The position numbers and the translations under genes are program-made. A DNA stretch of 64,000 bases from Dietzia aurantiaca (lineage in GTDB: Bacteria; Actinomycetota; Actinomycetes; Mycobacteriales; Mycobacteriaceae): assembly GCF_021033825.1 (NCBI RefSeq), contig NZ_JAIFXZ010000005.1:1-64000 (forward strand), in the 5' to 3' direction. Positions 43,671 through 51,268 of this stretch are shown here, piece by piece. The stretch's first letter is position 1, and every line of letters starts with the position of its first letter. The notes under the pieces were generated by a model, which saw only the letters and a list, made by a program, of their open reading frames with translations, had not been told where the DNA came from and searched no databases.

Positions 43671-45542
43671 CTATTCCTGGTCGGCGAACTGGGTCTCGTA
43701 GAGCTCGGTGTAGCGGCCACCCGCGGCGAGGAGTTCGGCGTGAGTGCCGGACTCCACCACGCGACCGGCCTCCAGCACGAGGATCCGGTCGGCGGCCCGC
43801 ACGGTGGACAGCCGGTGCGCGATCACCAGCGAGGTGCGGTCCACCATGGCCTCGCCGAGCGCCTCCTGCACCGCGGACTCGTTGGTCGAGTCGAGCGCGC
43901 TCGTGGCCTCGTCGAGCACCACCACCGCCGGCGCAGCCAGGAGCAGCCGGGCGATGGTCAGGCGCTGCCGCTCGCCGCCGGACAGCCGGTAACCGCGATC
44001 GCCGATCACCGTGTCCAGGCCGTCGGGGAGCGCGCGGACGAGGTCCTCGAGTCGCGCGCGCCGCAGCGCGTCCCAGACCACGTCGTCGGTGACCTCCGGG
44101 CGCGCGAACGCGAGGTTGGCGCGGATCGTGTCGTGGAAGAGGTGGCCGTCCTGGGTGACCATGCCCACCGCTCGACGCAACGACGACGAGGTGACCTCTC
44201 GCACGTCCAGACCGGACACCCGGACCGCGCCGGAATCCACGTCATAGAGCCGCGGCAGCAGCGAGGCGATGGTGGATTTGCCCGCCCCGGAGGAGCCGAC
44301 GAGGGCCACCATCTGGCCGGGCTCGGCGCGGAAGGAGATCCCGTGGAGCACCTCCTGGCCGCCGCGGGAGTCCAGGACGGCGACCTCCTCGAGCGAGGCC
44401 AGTGAGACCTTGTCCGCGGAGGGGTAGGAGAAGCGGACGTCGTCGAACTCGATGGTGGCCGGCCCCCCGGGGACGTCCACGGCGTCGGGGGCGTCGGACA
44501 GCAGTGGCTTCAGGTCCAGCACCTCGAAGACGCGCTCGAAGCTGACGATCGCAGTGACGATGTCCATGGGCGCGTTGGCCAGTGCGGTGAGCGGACCGTA
44601 GAGCCGGGTGAGCAGCAGCGCCAGTGCCACGACCGAGCCGGCGTCCAGGCCGCCGTTGAGTGCGAACCAGCCGCCCAGGCCGTAGACCAGCGCCAGCGCG
44701 AGCGTGGAGACGAGGGTCAGCGAGTTCATGAACACACTCATGAGCAGCGCGGTGCGCACCCCGATACCGCGGACGCGCCCGGCGCGAGCGGCGAACTCCG
44801 CCGACTCGGCGTGAGGCCGGCCGAACAGCTTGACCAGGGTGGCACCGCCGGCGTTGAAACGCTCGGTCATCTGGTCGTTCATCGACGCGTTGAGGTCCGC
44901 GGCCTCGCGACGCAGTGTGGCCAGGCGACGTCCGACGTACCGGGCCGGGAACAGGAAGATCGGCAACAGCAGTACGGACAGGACCGTGAGCTGCCAGTTG
45001 ATGCCGGCCATCACGATGAGCGTCAGCACCAGCTGGACGAGGTTGGACACGACGCCGGACAGCGTGTCGGAGAACGCGCGCTGTGCGCCCATGACGTCGT
45101 TGTTCAGGCGACTGACCAGGGCGCCGGTGCGGGTGCGCATGAAGAAGGCGATCGGCATGGTCTGCACGTGGTCGAAGACCGAGCGCCGCAGATCCAGGAT
45201 CAAGCCCTCACCGATCCGCGCCGACCACAGCCGCGTGAACACCGAGGTCACGGCCTCGATCACGCCGATTGCTGCGATCGCCACCGCGAGGCCGATCACA
45301 ATCCGGACCGACTGGTGGTCCACGATCGCGGTCACCACGCGTCCCGCGAGCAGCGGGGTGAGGACCGCGAGCGAGGCCCCGAAGACCGAGAGCACCAGGA
45401 AGACGACGATCAGCCTGGTGTGCGGCCGGGCGAACTGACCGATTCTGCGGAAGTTCTCCCTCGTGAAGACGCTCCGGTCGAGCTTGATGTTGTTGTTCTC
45501 GGCCCGCATCAGAGTGCGCATCGCTGCTTGTTGCATCGTCAC
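43671..45542 (-). CDS. ABC exporter, fused permease and ATPase
   Basis: The 623-residue protein is a half-transporter: an N-terminal six-span ABC exporter domain (residues ~45-330) and a C-terminal ATPase with Walker A GSSGAGKST, signature LSGGERQRL, Walker B VVVLDEATSALD and H-loop VIAHRLSTVR. It would form a homodimer and export a lipid, peptide or drug; no substrate-binding protein is present. It is divergent from alkW1 with ~240 bases between. The GTG at 45542 is preferred because AAGGAG lies nine bases before it; an ATG six bases further on is the alternative. Confidence 0.92.
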   Translation of the reverse strand: MTMQQAAMRTLMRAENNNIKLDRSVFTRENFRRIGQFARPHTRLIVVFLVLSVFGASLAVLTPLLAGRVVTAIVDHQSVRIVIGLAVAIAAIGVIEAVTSVFTRLWSARIGEGLILDLRRSVFDHVQTMPIAFFMRTRTGALVSRLNNDVMGAQRAFSDTLSGVVSNLVQLVLTLIVMAGINWQLTVLSVLLLPIFLFPARYVGRRLATLRREAADLNASMNDQMTERFNAGGATLVKLFGRPHAESAEFAARAGRVRGIGVRTALLMSVFMNSLTLVSTLALALVYGLGGWFALNGGLDAGSVVALALLLTRLYGPLTALANAPMDIVTAIVSFERVFEVLDLKPLLSDAPDAVDVPGGPATIEFDDVRFSYPSADKVSLASLEEVAVLDSRGGQEVLHGISFRAEPGQMVALVGSSGAGKSTIASLLPRLYDVDSGAVRVSGLDVREVTSSSLRRAVGMVTQDGHLFHDTIRANLAFARPEVTDDVVWDALRRARLEDLVRALPDGLDTVIGDRGYRLSGGERQRLTIARLLLAAPAVVVLDEATSALDSTNESAVQEALGEAMVDRTSLVIAHRLSTVRAADRILVLEAGRVVESGTHAELLAAGGRYTELYETQFADQE

Positions 45543-45669
45543 GTCGGACCACTCCTTCCGGGTCGGATGACTGATCCGACGACCTGCACGTACAACCAGG
45601 TCAGCGGTTCAGATATTCCGGCTCGCGCGGGTGGCCGAGGCCCTCGTCGTCGTCATACCGCGAGAACTC

Positions 45670-45721
45670 TTTGGACAAAGAACCCTTGTGTGTCTAGACA
45701 TCGCCCGGCAATTTGTCTAAA
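45670..45721. promoter_or_regulatory. 52-bp symmetric operator upstream of alkW1
   Basis: TTTGGACAAAG (45670-45680) and ATTTGTCTAAAG (45711-45722) are inverted copies with one mismatch, and TGTCTAGACA (45691-45700) sits exactly at their centre of symmetry. The whole site ends 60 bases before the alkW1 start. It fits a binding site for the AlkX-type TetR repressor encoded downstream; a similar long palindrome upstream of alkW1 is reported for Dietzia. TTGGAC could double as a -35. Confidence 0.6.
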
Positions 45722-45780
45722 GTTGAGGCATCAGAGTGGCGTATGCCACACCGTCGTGAGTCTGGGGAAGGTCGTCAGCC

Positions 45781-47382
45781 ATGTCGAGCACCGAGTACAT
45801 CCGACCCGCCGGAGGGGACGGCGCCGACCGTCATGACGACCAGAGCGCTGGTCCCCACGGCCACACACACAACGACGCGCACGGCCACGCGCACCACGAC
45901 GACGCCGCGGTGGAGCCGTACGCGTGGACCGATGCCAAGCGGTACCTGTGGCTGCTCGGCCTCATCCCCGCCGCCGGGCTGTTCCTCTCGCTACCGCTGG
46001 TGGCCGGCTTCAACGCGCTCGGCTGGGGCGTGGCGGCCACCATCGCGTGGTACCTGCTGCCGTTCCTCGTCTACGTGGCCGTGCCGTGGGGTGACTATCG
46101 CGTCGGAGTCGACGGCGAGAACCCGCCTGACGAGGTGATGGAGCGGCTCGAGGCCGACCCGTACTACCGCTGGTGCACCTACCTGTACCTCCCCTTCCAG
46201 TACGGCGCGCTGATCCTGGCCTGCTACCTGTGGAGCGCCGACGACCTGTCGTGGCTCGGGTACGACGGCGGGCTCGGCATCGCCGCGTCGATCGGCGTGG
46301 CGTGGACGGTCGCGATCACCGGCGGCATCGGTATCAACACCGCGCACGAGCTCGGCCACAAGATCTCCGGCAGCGAGAAGTGGCTGTCCAAGATCGCGCT
46401 CGCCACCACCGGCTACGGTCACTTCTTCATCGAGCACAACCGCGGACACCACGCTCGCGTCGCCACCCCCGAGGATCCCGCCAGCTCGCGATTCGGCGAG
46501 TCGTTCTGGACCTTCCTGCCGCGCAGCGTCGTGGGTTCGGCGCGGTCCGCGTGGGCGCTCGAGAAGGAGCGGCTGGGCCGCATGGGCAAGGGCCCGTGGA
46601 CCCTCCGTAACGACAATCTCAACGCCTGGCTCATGACCGTCGTGCTGTACGGCGCGCTCATCGCGGTGTTCGGCTGGCAGGTGGCCCCGTGGCTGCTCGT
46701 GCAGGCGGTCTTCGGCTTCTCGTTGCTGGAGGTCGTCAACTACCTCGAGCACTACGGGCTGCTGCGCCAGAAGACCTCGGCCAGCCGCTATCAGCGCTGC
46801 CGCCCCGAGCACTCGTGGAACTCCGACCACCTGGTCACGAACATCTTCCTCTACCACCTGCAGCGTCACTCCGATCATCACGCCAACCCGATGCGCCGCT
46901 ACCAGGTGTTGCGCAGCTTCCACGAGGCCCCGCAGCTGCCGTCCGGTTACGCGGCGATGATGGTCGTGGCGTACATCCCGCCGCTGTGGCGCAGGGTCAT
47001 GGACAAGCGCGTCCTCGCGCACTATGACGGCGACATCACCCGCGCCAACATCCAGCCGTCCAAGCGGGACAAGATCCTCGCCCGCCACGCCGCCACCCCC
47101 GCCGAGGGTTCGACGGTCGCGCCGGCCGCGTCCGCCACGGACCGTGGCAACGCCGAGGCCTCGGCCGCGGAGCAGGTCATCGTGGACGCCGACATCGCCG
47201 GGGACCAGCACTCCGCGACCGGAGAGTACGTCTGCCCCAACTGCGGAAACCACTACTCGGAGGCTGCCGGCCTGCCCCGCGAGGGCTTCCCGCCAGGCAC
47301 CCCCTGGTCCGCCATCCCCGACTCGTGGAGCTGCTCGGACTGCGGGGTCCGCGACAAGATCGACTTCCGGCCCGTCGCCTAG
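45781..47382 (+). CDS. alkW1: AlkW1-type alkane 1-monooxygenase fused to rubredoxin
   Basis: The 533-residue protein opens with a His-rich segment (residues 18-40, PHGHTHNDAHGHAHHDD), then a membrane hydroxylase with ~6 spans. The diiron histidine boxes are HELGHK (189-194), HNRGHH (219-224) and LQRHSDHHANP (360-370), with the alkane-specific NYLEHYGLLRQ near 320. A 50-residue linker leads to a C-terminal rubredoxin (Cys 485, 488, 518, 521; CPNCG and CSDCG). The enzyme oxidises medium/long n-alkanes to 1-alkanols using electrons passed through rubredoxin. GGGGAAGG precedes the ATG. The fusion is the hallmark of Dietzia AlkW1. The His-rich tail is unusual. Confidence 0.93.
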   Translation: MSSTEYIRPAGGDGADRHDDQSAGPHGHTHNDAHGHAHHDDAAVEPYAWTDAKRYLWLLGLIPAAGLFLSLPLVAGFNALGWGVAATIAWYLLPFLVYVAVPWGDYRVGVDGENPPDEVMERLEADPYYRWCTYLYLPFQYGALILACYLWSADDLSWLGYDGGLGIAASIGVAWTVAITGGIGINTAHELGHKISGSEKWLSKIALATTGYGHFFIEHNRGHHARVATPEDPASSRFGESFWTFLPRSVVGSARSAWALEKERLGRMGKGPWTLRNDNLNAWLMTVVLYGALIAVFGWQVAPWLLVQAVFGFSLLEVVNYLEHYGLLRQKTSASRYQRCRPEHSWNSDHLVTNIFLYHLQRHSDHHANPMRRYQVLRSFHEAPQLPSGYAAMMVVAYIPPLWRRVMDKRVLAHYDGDITRANIQPSKRDKILARHAATPAEGSTVAPAASATDRGNAEASAAEQVIVDADIAGDQHSATGEYVCPNCGNHYSEAAGLPREGFPPGTPWSAIPDSWSCSDCGVRDKIDFRPVA

Positions 47383-47436
47383 TAGTTCTGTTCGTCACAC
47401 GGTCCCCGCCCACGCGACGCGCGCGCATCGGGAACA

Positions 47437-48081
47437 ATGGTCACCATGCCGCGTCACCGCTCGACCACTGCCAGCCGCTCCCCCGCCGGGGACCGCCCGG
47501 AGCGTCGGTCGTTACGTTCCACGGTGTTCGACGCGATGCACGGCCTATTGGAGAATCGCGACTGGTCGGCCGTGACCATGTCGGACGTGGCCAAGGCCGC
47601 CGGTCTGAGCCGCCAGACCCTCTACAGCACATTCGGCAACAGGCAGGGGCTGGCGCAGGCCTACGCGCTCCAGCTGTCGGAGCGGTTCGCCGGGGAGATC
47701 CGCGACTCGATCAACCGCAACCCGGGTGAGATCGAGACGGCGCTGAGCGAGGGGATCAACGGCTTCCTGCTCTCCAGCAGCCGCGATCCCCTCATCCGTG
47801 CGCTGCTCACCGGCGACATCAAGCCGGAGTTGCTGCGGATCATCACCACCGAGGCGGGCCCGCTCATCGAGCGGGCCACCGAGGTCCTGACCCCGGCGCT
47901 GTCCCAGAGCTGGATGCAGATCGCGCCCGAGCAGGCGAGGCTCGCCGCCTCGATCATCGCGCGCATCGGCATCAGCTTCATCTCGCTGCCGCCCGAGGAT
48001 CCCGACCAGCTCGCCAGCGGCCTGACCGAGGTGATCGCGCCCTACCTGCGGGAGGTCGTCCACCTGGACCTGCAGGCCTGA
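47437..48081 (+). CDS. alkX: AlkX-like TetR regulator
   Basis: The 214-residue protein has a TetR helix-turn-helix (TMSDVAKAAGLSRQTLYSTFGN) and a helical ligand domain (FISLPPEDPDQLASGL). Its place directly after alkW1, 54 bases downstream on the same strand, matches alkX of Dietzia, a repressor of alkW1 that responds to alkane-derived fatty acids. The start may be 47437 or 47446; both ATGs are in frame. The 3' end is three bases from the convergent thioesterase gene, leaving no room for a terminator. Confidence 0.85.
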   Translation: MVTMPRHRSTTASRSPAGDRPERRSLRSTVFDAMHGLLENRDWSAVTMSDVAKAAGLSRQTLYSTFGNRQGLAQAYALQLSERFAGEIRDSINRNPGEIETALSEGINGFLLSSSRDPLIRALLTGDIKPELLRIITTEAGPLIERATEVLTPALSQSWMQIAPEQARLAASIIARIGISFISLPPEDPDQLASGLTEVIAPYLREVVHLDLQA

Positions 48082-48084
48082 GGC

Positions 48085-48846
48085 CTACTCGCTGCCGTCA
48101 GCGACGGTCGAGCGGGATCCCGGCTGGCCGGGCACCGGCACGCTGGCCTCGAGGAACAGGCCACGAGCCTCCACACACAGTCGGTCACCGGCGTGGATCG
48201 TGCCGTGCGTCCACGTCTTGCGACCCTCGGTCTCGTGCACCCAGCACCGGAAGGTCAGCGGCACCAGCAGCGGCGTCGGCGACCGGTAGTCGAGCTCGTA
48301 GTGGGCGGTCATGCCGAAGCGGCCGCCCCAGTGGTTGGCCAGCCCCATCATGTGGTCGATGATCAGCGCGCTCATGCCACCGTGCACGCAACCGGGGGGA
48401 CCCTGGTAGACGGGACCGAGCGTGACCGTCGCCGTGACCGAGCCGTCGTCGCAGCCCACGAAGTCCACGGGCGGCGCGAGCGGGTTCTCCGGCCCGGACA
48501 CCGGGTTCGAACGACGGGTACCGGCGCCCGTCCACATGTTCGCGAGCCGATCGGCAGGGCTGGGCACGCGCGGTTCGAGCAGGTCGGCCACCTCGGCGAG
48601 ACGATCAGCGATGTCGCCGAGCTCGACCTCGGAGTGGGCGAGCCCTGCGGTGGCCTCCCGCAGCCTGCGCAGCTCGGACACGACCCGGTCGAGTTCGGGA
48701 TCCGCTGGTGGGAGGGCCGGAACGGGGAGCGGATCGAACGAATCCCCCAGGAGCTTGCGCGCCTCGTCGAACGAGAACACCTCGTCCGCCTTCAACCCCG
48801 GCAGGGGTACTCCACCGAAACCTGGCCGATCGCTGTCAGTCGTCAT
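48085..48846 (-). CDS. PaaI-type thioesterase with helical N-terminal extension
   Basis: The 253-residue protein has an N-terminal ~110-residue helical extension (ELRRLREATAGL, then GDIADRLAEVADLLE) followed by a hot-dog domain with YQGPPGCVHGGMSALIIDHMMGLAN; the HGG-D is the active-site pattern of PaaI-type thioesterases. It probably hydrolyses an acyl- or aromatic-CoA. Two paralogues lie at 49807-51268. Start at 48846 is dictated by the divergent SDR start only 11 bases away; TACTCT six bases upstream makes it a leaderless candidate. Confidence 0.82.
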   Translation of the reverse strand: MTTDSDRPGFGGVPLPGLKADEVFSFDEARKLLGDSFDPLPVPALPPADPELDRVVSELRRLREATAGLAHSEVELGDIADRLAEVADLLEPRVPSPADRLANMWTGAGTRRSNPVSGPENPLAPPVDFVGCDDGSVTATVTLGPVYQGPPGCVHGGMSALIIDHMMGLANHWGGRFGMTAHYELDYRSPTPLLVPLTFRCWVHETEGRKTWTHGTIHAGDRLCVEARGLFLEASVPVPGQPGSRSTVADGSE

Positions 48847-48860
48847 ACTCTGAGAGTATG
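48844..48860. promoter_or_regulatory. Symmetric divergent leaderless promoter
   Basis: CATACTC-TGA-GAGTATG is a 7-base-arm palindrome holding both start codons. On each strand TACTCT ends six bases before the ATG, so each gene's -10 overlaps the other gene's start codon. There is no other sequence between the two coding regions. Confidence 0.65.
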
Positions 48861-49676
48861 TCGACACCTGTCAATCCGAAGACTTTCGATCCATCTACCT
48901 ACGGCCCGTGGGCCCTTGTCGTTGGCGGTAGCGAGGGCGTGGGCGCCGAGATCGCGTTCCGCCTCGCCGATCAGGGCGTCTCCTCCGTCCTGGTCGCCCG
49001 CAAGCTCGCAGCCCTCGAGGAGACCGCCGAGGCCGTCCGCGCCAAGGGTGTCGAGTGCCGTGTCGTCTCCGCGGACCTGACCGAGGCCGACTCGACCGAC
49101 AAGATCGCCGCCGCCTGCGAGGGCCTAGATCTGGGCCTGCTCGTACTCAACGCCGGCGCCAACACCTACGGTGCCGAGTTCGTCGAGTCCGACATGGCAC
49201 AGGTGCAGAAGGTCATCGACCTCAACATCTCCTCGCCGATGCAGATCATCCGCCGCTTCGGCCCCGGACTGAAGGCCCGCGGCAAGGGCGGCATCGTGGT
49301 GATGGGCTCCATGGCCGGCTACCTCGGTCACGCCGACATGAGCATCTACTCCGCCGCCAAGGCCTTCAGCCGCGTCTTCGTCGAGGGCCTCTGGCTCGAG
49401 ATGCGTGAGCACGGTGTCGATGTCGTCGAGGTCATCCTCGGCGTCACCCGCACTCCCGCCATGATCCGCGCGGGCCTGGACATGGACCTGCCCGGAATGA
49501 CCGTGAGCGAGCCGCACGAGGTGGCCGACGAGGTCATCGCCTCCATCGGAAACGGCCCGGTCCACGTCTGCGGTGGCGAGGGCAACGAGAAGGGCGTCGA
49601 GTTCTCCTCCGGCGTCAACCGCGGTCGCATCGTGGCCGGCGCCCACAAGCGCATGAAGGCGCTGCGCGGGGAGTAG
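48858..49676 (+). CDS. SDR-family NAD(P)-dependent oxidoreductase
   Basis: The 272-residue SDR has the cofactor motif VVGGSEGVGAEIAFRLA, a NAGANTYGA loop in place of the usual NNAG, and Tyr/Lys in SIYSAAKAFSRVF. The substrate is unknown. It starts with a leaderless-type arrangement in a palindrome shared with the divergent thioesterase and ends at a ~19-bp imperfect hairpin. The setting next to CoA thioesterases and alkane genes suggests a role in lipid or hydroxyacyl catabolism (inference). Confidence 0.85.
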   Translation: MSTPVNPKTFDPSTYGPWALVVGGSEGVGAEIAFRLADQGVSSVLVARKLAALEETAEAVRAKGVECRVVSADLTEADSTDKIAAACEGLDLGLLVLNAGANTYGAEFVESDMAQVQKVIDLNISSPMQIIRRFGPGLKARGKGGIVVMGSMAGYLGHADMSIYSAAKAFSRVFVEGLWLEMREHGVDVVEVILGVTRTPAMIRAGLDMDLPGMTVSEPHEVADEVIASIGNGPVHVCGGEGNEKGVEFSSGVNRGRIVAGAHKRMKALRGE

Positions 49677-49690
49677 CCACCCCGCGCCCC

Positions 49691-49752
49691 CGTCGATAAG
49701 CGGGTTCCGCCCATATCAGCCGAGAGGGCCTGTGCGGAACACGCTTACGACG
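49691..49752. terminator. Long imperfect hairpin between convergent genes
   Basis: Left arm 49691-49710 and right arm 49734-49752 pair over ~18 bp with one bulged A and one mismatch. It separates the SDR gene from the convergent thioesterase gene, like the hairpin at 9805. Confidence 0.6.
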
Positions 49753-49806
49753 GCGGGGGTCAGGTGTCGCGCAGGCCGGCACACGCGCAGGCCGGCGCGC
49801 GTGCAG

Positions 49807-50502
49807 TCAGCCCTCGATGGGTCGGCTGCGCTCGTCGTCCCGGATGCCTCGGGGCTCGACGAACAGGCCCTCGGCGCTGGCGCACAGCGTGTCACCGGCG
49901 TGCAGGGTCGCGCTTGCCCAGATCTTCCGGCCCTCCACTCGGTTCTGCCGGGCCTCGAACCGCAGCGGCGCGTAGAGCGGCGTGGGCGAGGAGTAGGTGA
50001 TACGCAGGTGCGCGGTCATACCGACGCTCTTGGACGCGGCGTTGGCCAGCCCGAGCATCTCGTCGAACAGCAGCGCCACGATCCCGCCGTGCACGCAGCC
50101 CGGAGGGCCCTGGTACTCGATGCCGAGCTCCAGGTCGGCGCGCACGGTCGCGTCGGGGAACACCACGGGCTCCAGCGGCGGTGAGACCGGGTTGCGCTGA
50201 CCGATCGCCGGGTTGGCACCGATGTGCTCGGGCGTGCCCCAAGTTCCGTAATCCTTCGGACGGACCGGCTTCCCCACAGCCTCCAGATGATCGGCCAGCT
50301 CACGGACCGTCCGGACCACGTCATGGACATCCTCGTACACCGAACCCGCGACCAGGCCGCGGAGACGCCGCAGTTCGCGAGCGAGCTCCGTGGACCCGGA
50401 GGGGGTCTCGTCCCGGGGCAGGAGCGGTATCCCCTCACTGCTCGCGGCGGCGGGATCGGCCGTGCCGACCTGGTTCTGTTCGGCGTCGTCTCTGGCGGTC
50501 AC
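49807..50502 (-). CDS. PaaI-type thioesterase (paralogue 2)
   Basis: The 231-residue protein has a helical N-terminal extension (ELARELRRLRGLVAG, VRTVRELADHLEAVG) and a hot-dog domain with IEYQGPPGCVHGGIVALLFDEMLGLAN. It shares both parts with its neighbours and is presumably an acyl-CoA thioesterase with the same quaternary form. The GTG at 50502 has TAGATT ending seven bases upstream (50510-50515), so it is probably leaderless and has its own promoter, separate from the gene 22 bases upstream. Confidence 0.82.
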   Translation of the reverse strand: MTARDDAEQNQVGTADPAAASSEGIPLLPRDETPSGSTELARELRRLRGLVAGSVYEDVHDVVRTVRELADHLEAVGKPVRPKDYGTWGTPEHIGANPAIGQRNPVSPPLEPVVFPDATVRADLELGIEYQGPPGCVHGGIVALLFDEMLGLANAASKSVGMTAHLRITYSSPTPLYAPLRFEARQNRVEGRKIWASATLHAGDTLCASAEGLFVEPRGIRDDERSRPIEG

Positions 50503-50524
50503 GCGACCGAATCTACTCGGGCGG

Positions 50525-51268
50525 TCAGTGTCCGCCGTCCCGAACCCAGCCCTCGGGCCTCACGAACAGCCCCTCCGCGGTGGCGCACAGACGGTCGCCC
50601 GCGTGGATCGCCCCCTGCGCCCACACCTTACGGCCCTCCACTCGCACGGGCCGGCCGGTCACCACGATGGGCTCAAGGAGCGGGGTGGCGCCCCGGTAGT
50701 CGATGTCCAGGTACATGGTCATCCCGGTGGTGCCCGCGTGATGGTTCGCCCGACCCAGGACCGCGTCGAACAGCAGCGAGACGATTCCGCCGTGCACGCG
50801 GCCGGGCGGGCCCTGATACTCGATTCCGAGGGTCAGCTCGGCGCGCAGCGTGCCGTCCTCGAGGAGTTCGTACTCCGCCGGCAGGGCGAGCAGGTTCGCG
50901 CGTCCGACCACCGGGCAGTTGGTCATGTAGCGGCGGTTCGACCACATGGTCTCCAACCTGTGCTGCGGTGTCGCCGACGCGGCCTCCAACTCGTCGGCCA
51001 CCCCGCGGAGTCGCTCGGTGAGGGGACCCAGGTCGGTGTCGAAGATCCCGCCGGTGGTCAGGGCACGGATCCGACGCACCTGCTCGACCAGGGCGAAGAG
51101 GCCGGCCTCGTCGTCGTCGGCACGATCCACGGGCGCCCCGGCACCACGCGCCGGATCCAGGGGGCCCAGGTCGACCTCGGGGCGTGCCCTGCGCACGGCG
51201 CCGGGCGTCGGGGCTCCACCCGGGGCGGCCACGCCCGCCGCGCCCCCGTCGACCTCGTTCACGAGCAC
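50525..51268 (-). CDS. PaaI-type thioesterase (paralogue 3)
   Basis: The 247-residue protein has the same layout: a helical extension (FALVEQVRRIRALTTGG, TERLRGVADELEAAS) and a hot-dog domain with IEYQGPPGRVHGGIVSLLFDAVLGRAN, where a normally conserved Cys before VHGG is Arg. Its start (GTG) overlaps the end of the KstD-like flavoprotein gene by 10 bases, so the two are coupled and likely work on the same pathway. The first ~25 residues are Ala/Gly/Pro-rich. Confidence 0.82.
   Translation of the reverse strand: MLVNEVDGGAAGVAAPGGAPTPGAVRRARPEVDLGPLDPARGAGAPVDRADDDEAGLFALVEQVRRIRALTTGGIFDTDLGPLTERLRGVADELEAASATPQHRLETMWSNRRYMTNCPVVGRANLLALPAEYELLEDGTLRAELTLGIEYQGPPGRVHGGIVSLLFDAVLGRANHHAGTTGMTMYLDIDYRGATPLLEPIVVTGRPVRVEGRKVWAQGAIHAGDRLCATAEGLFVRPEGWVRDGGH

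Noticed and set aside
48844-48860. Treating the palindrome only as a TetR-type operator
   Set aside because: No divergent regulator gene is adjacent, and the hexamer spacing explains the symmetry as paired -10 elements; a repressor role remains possible.
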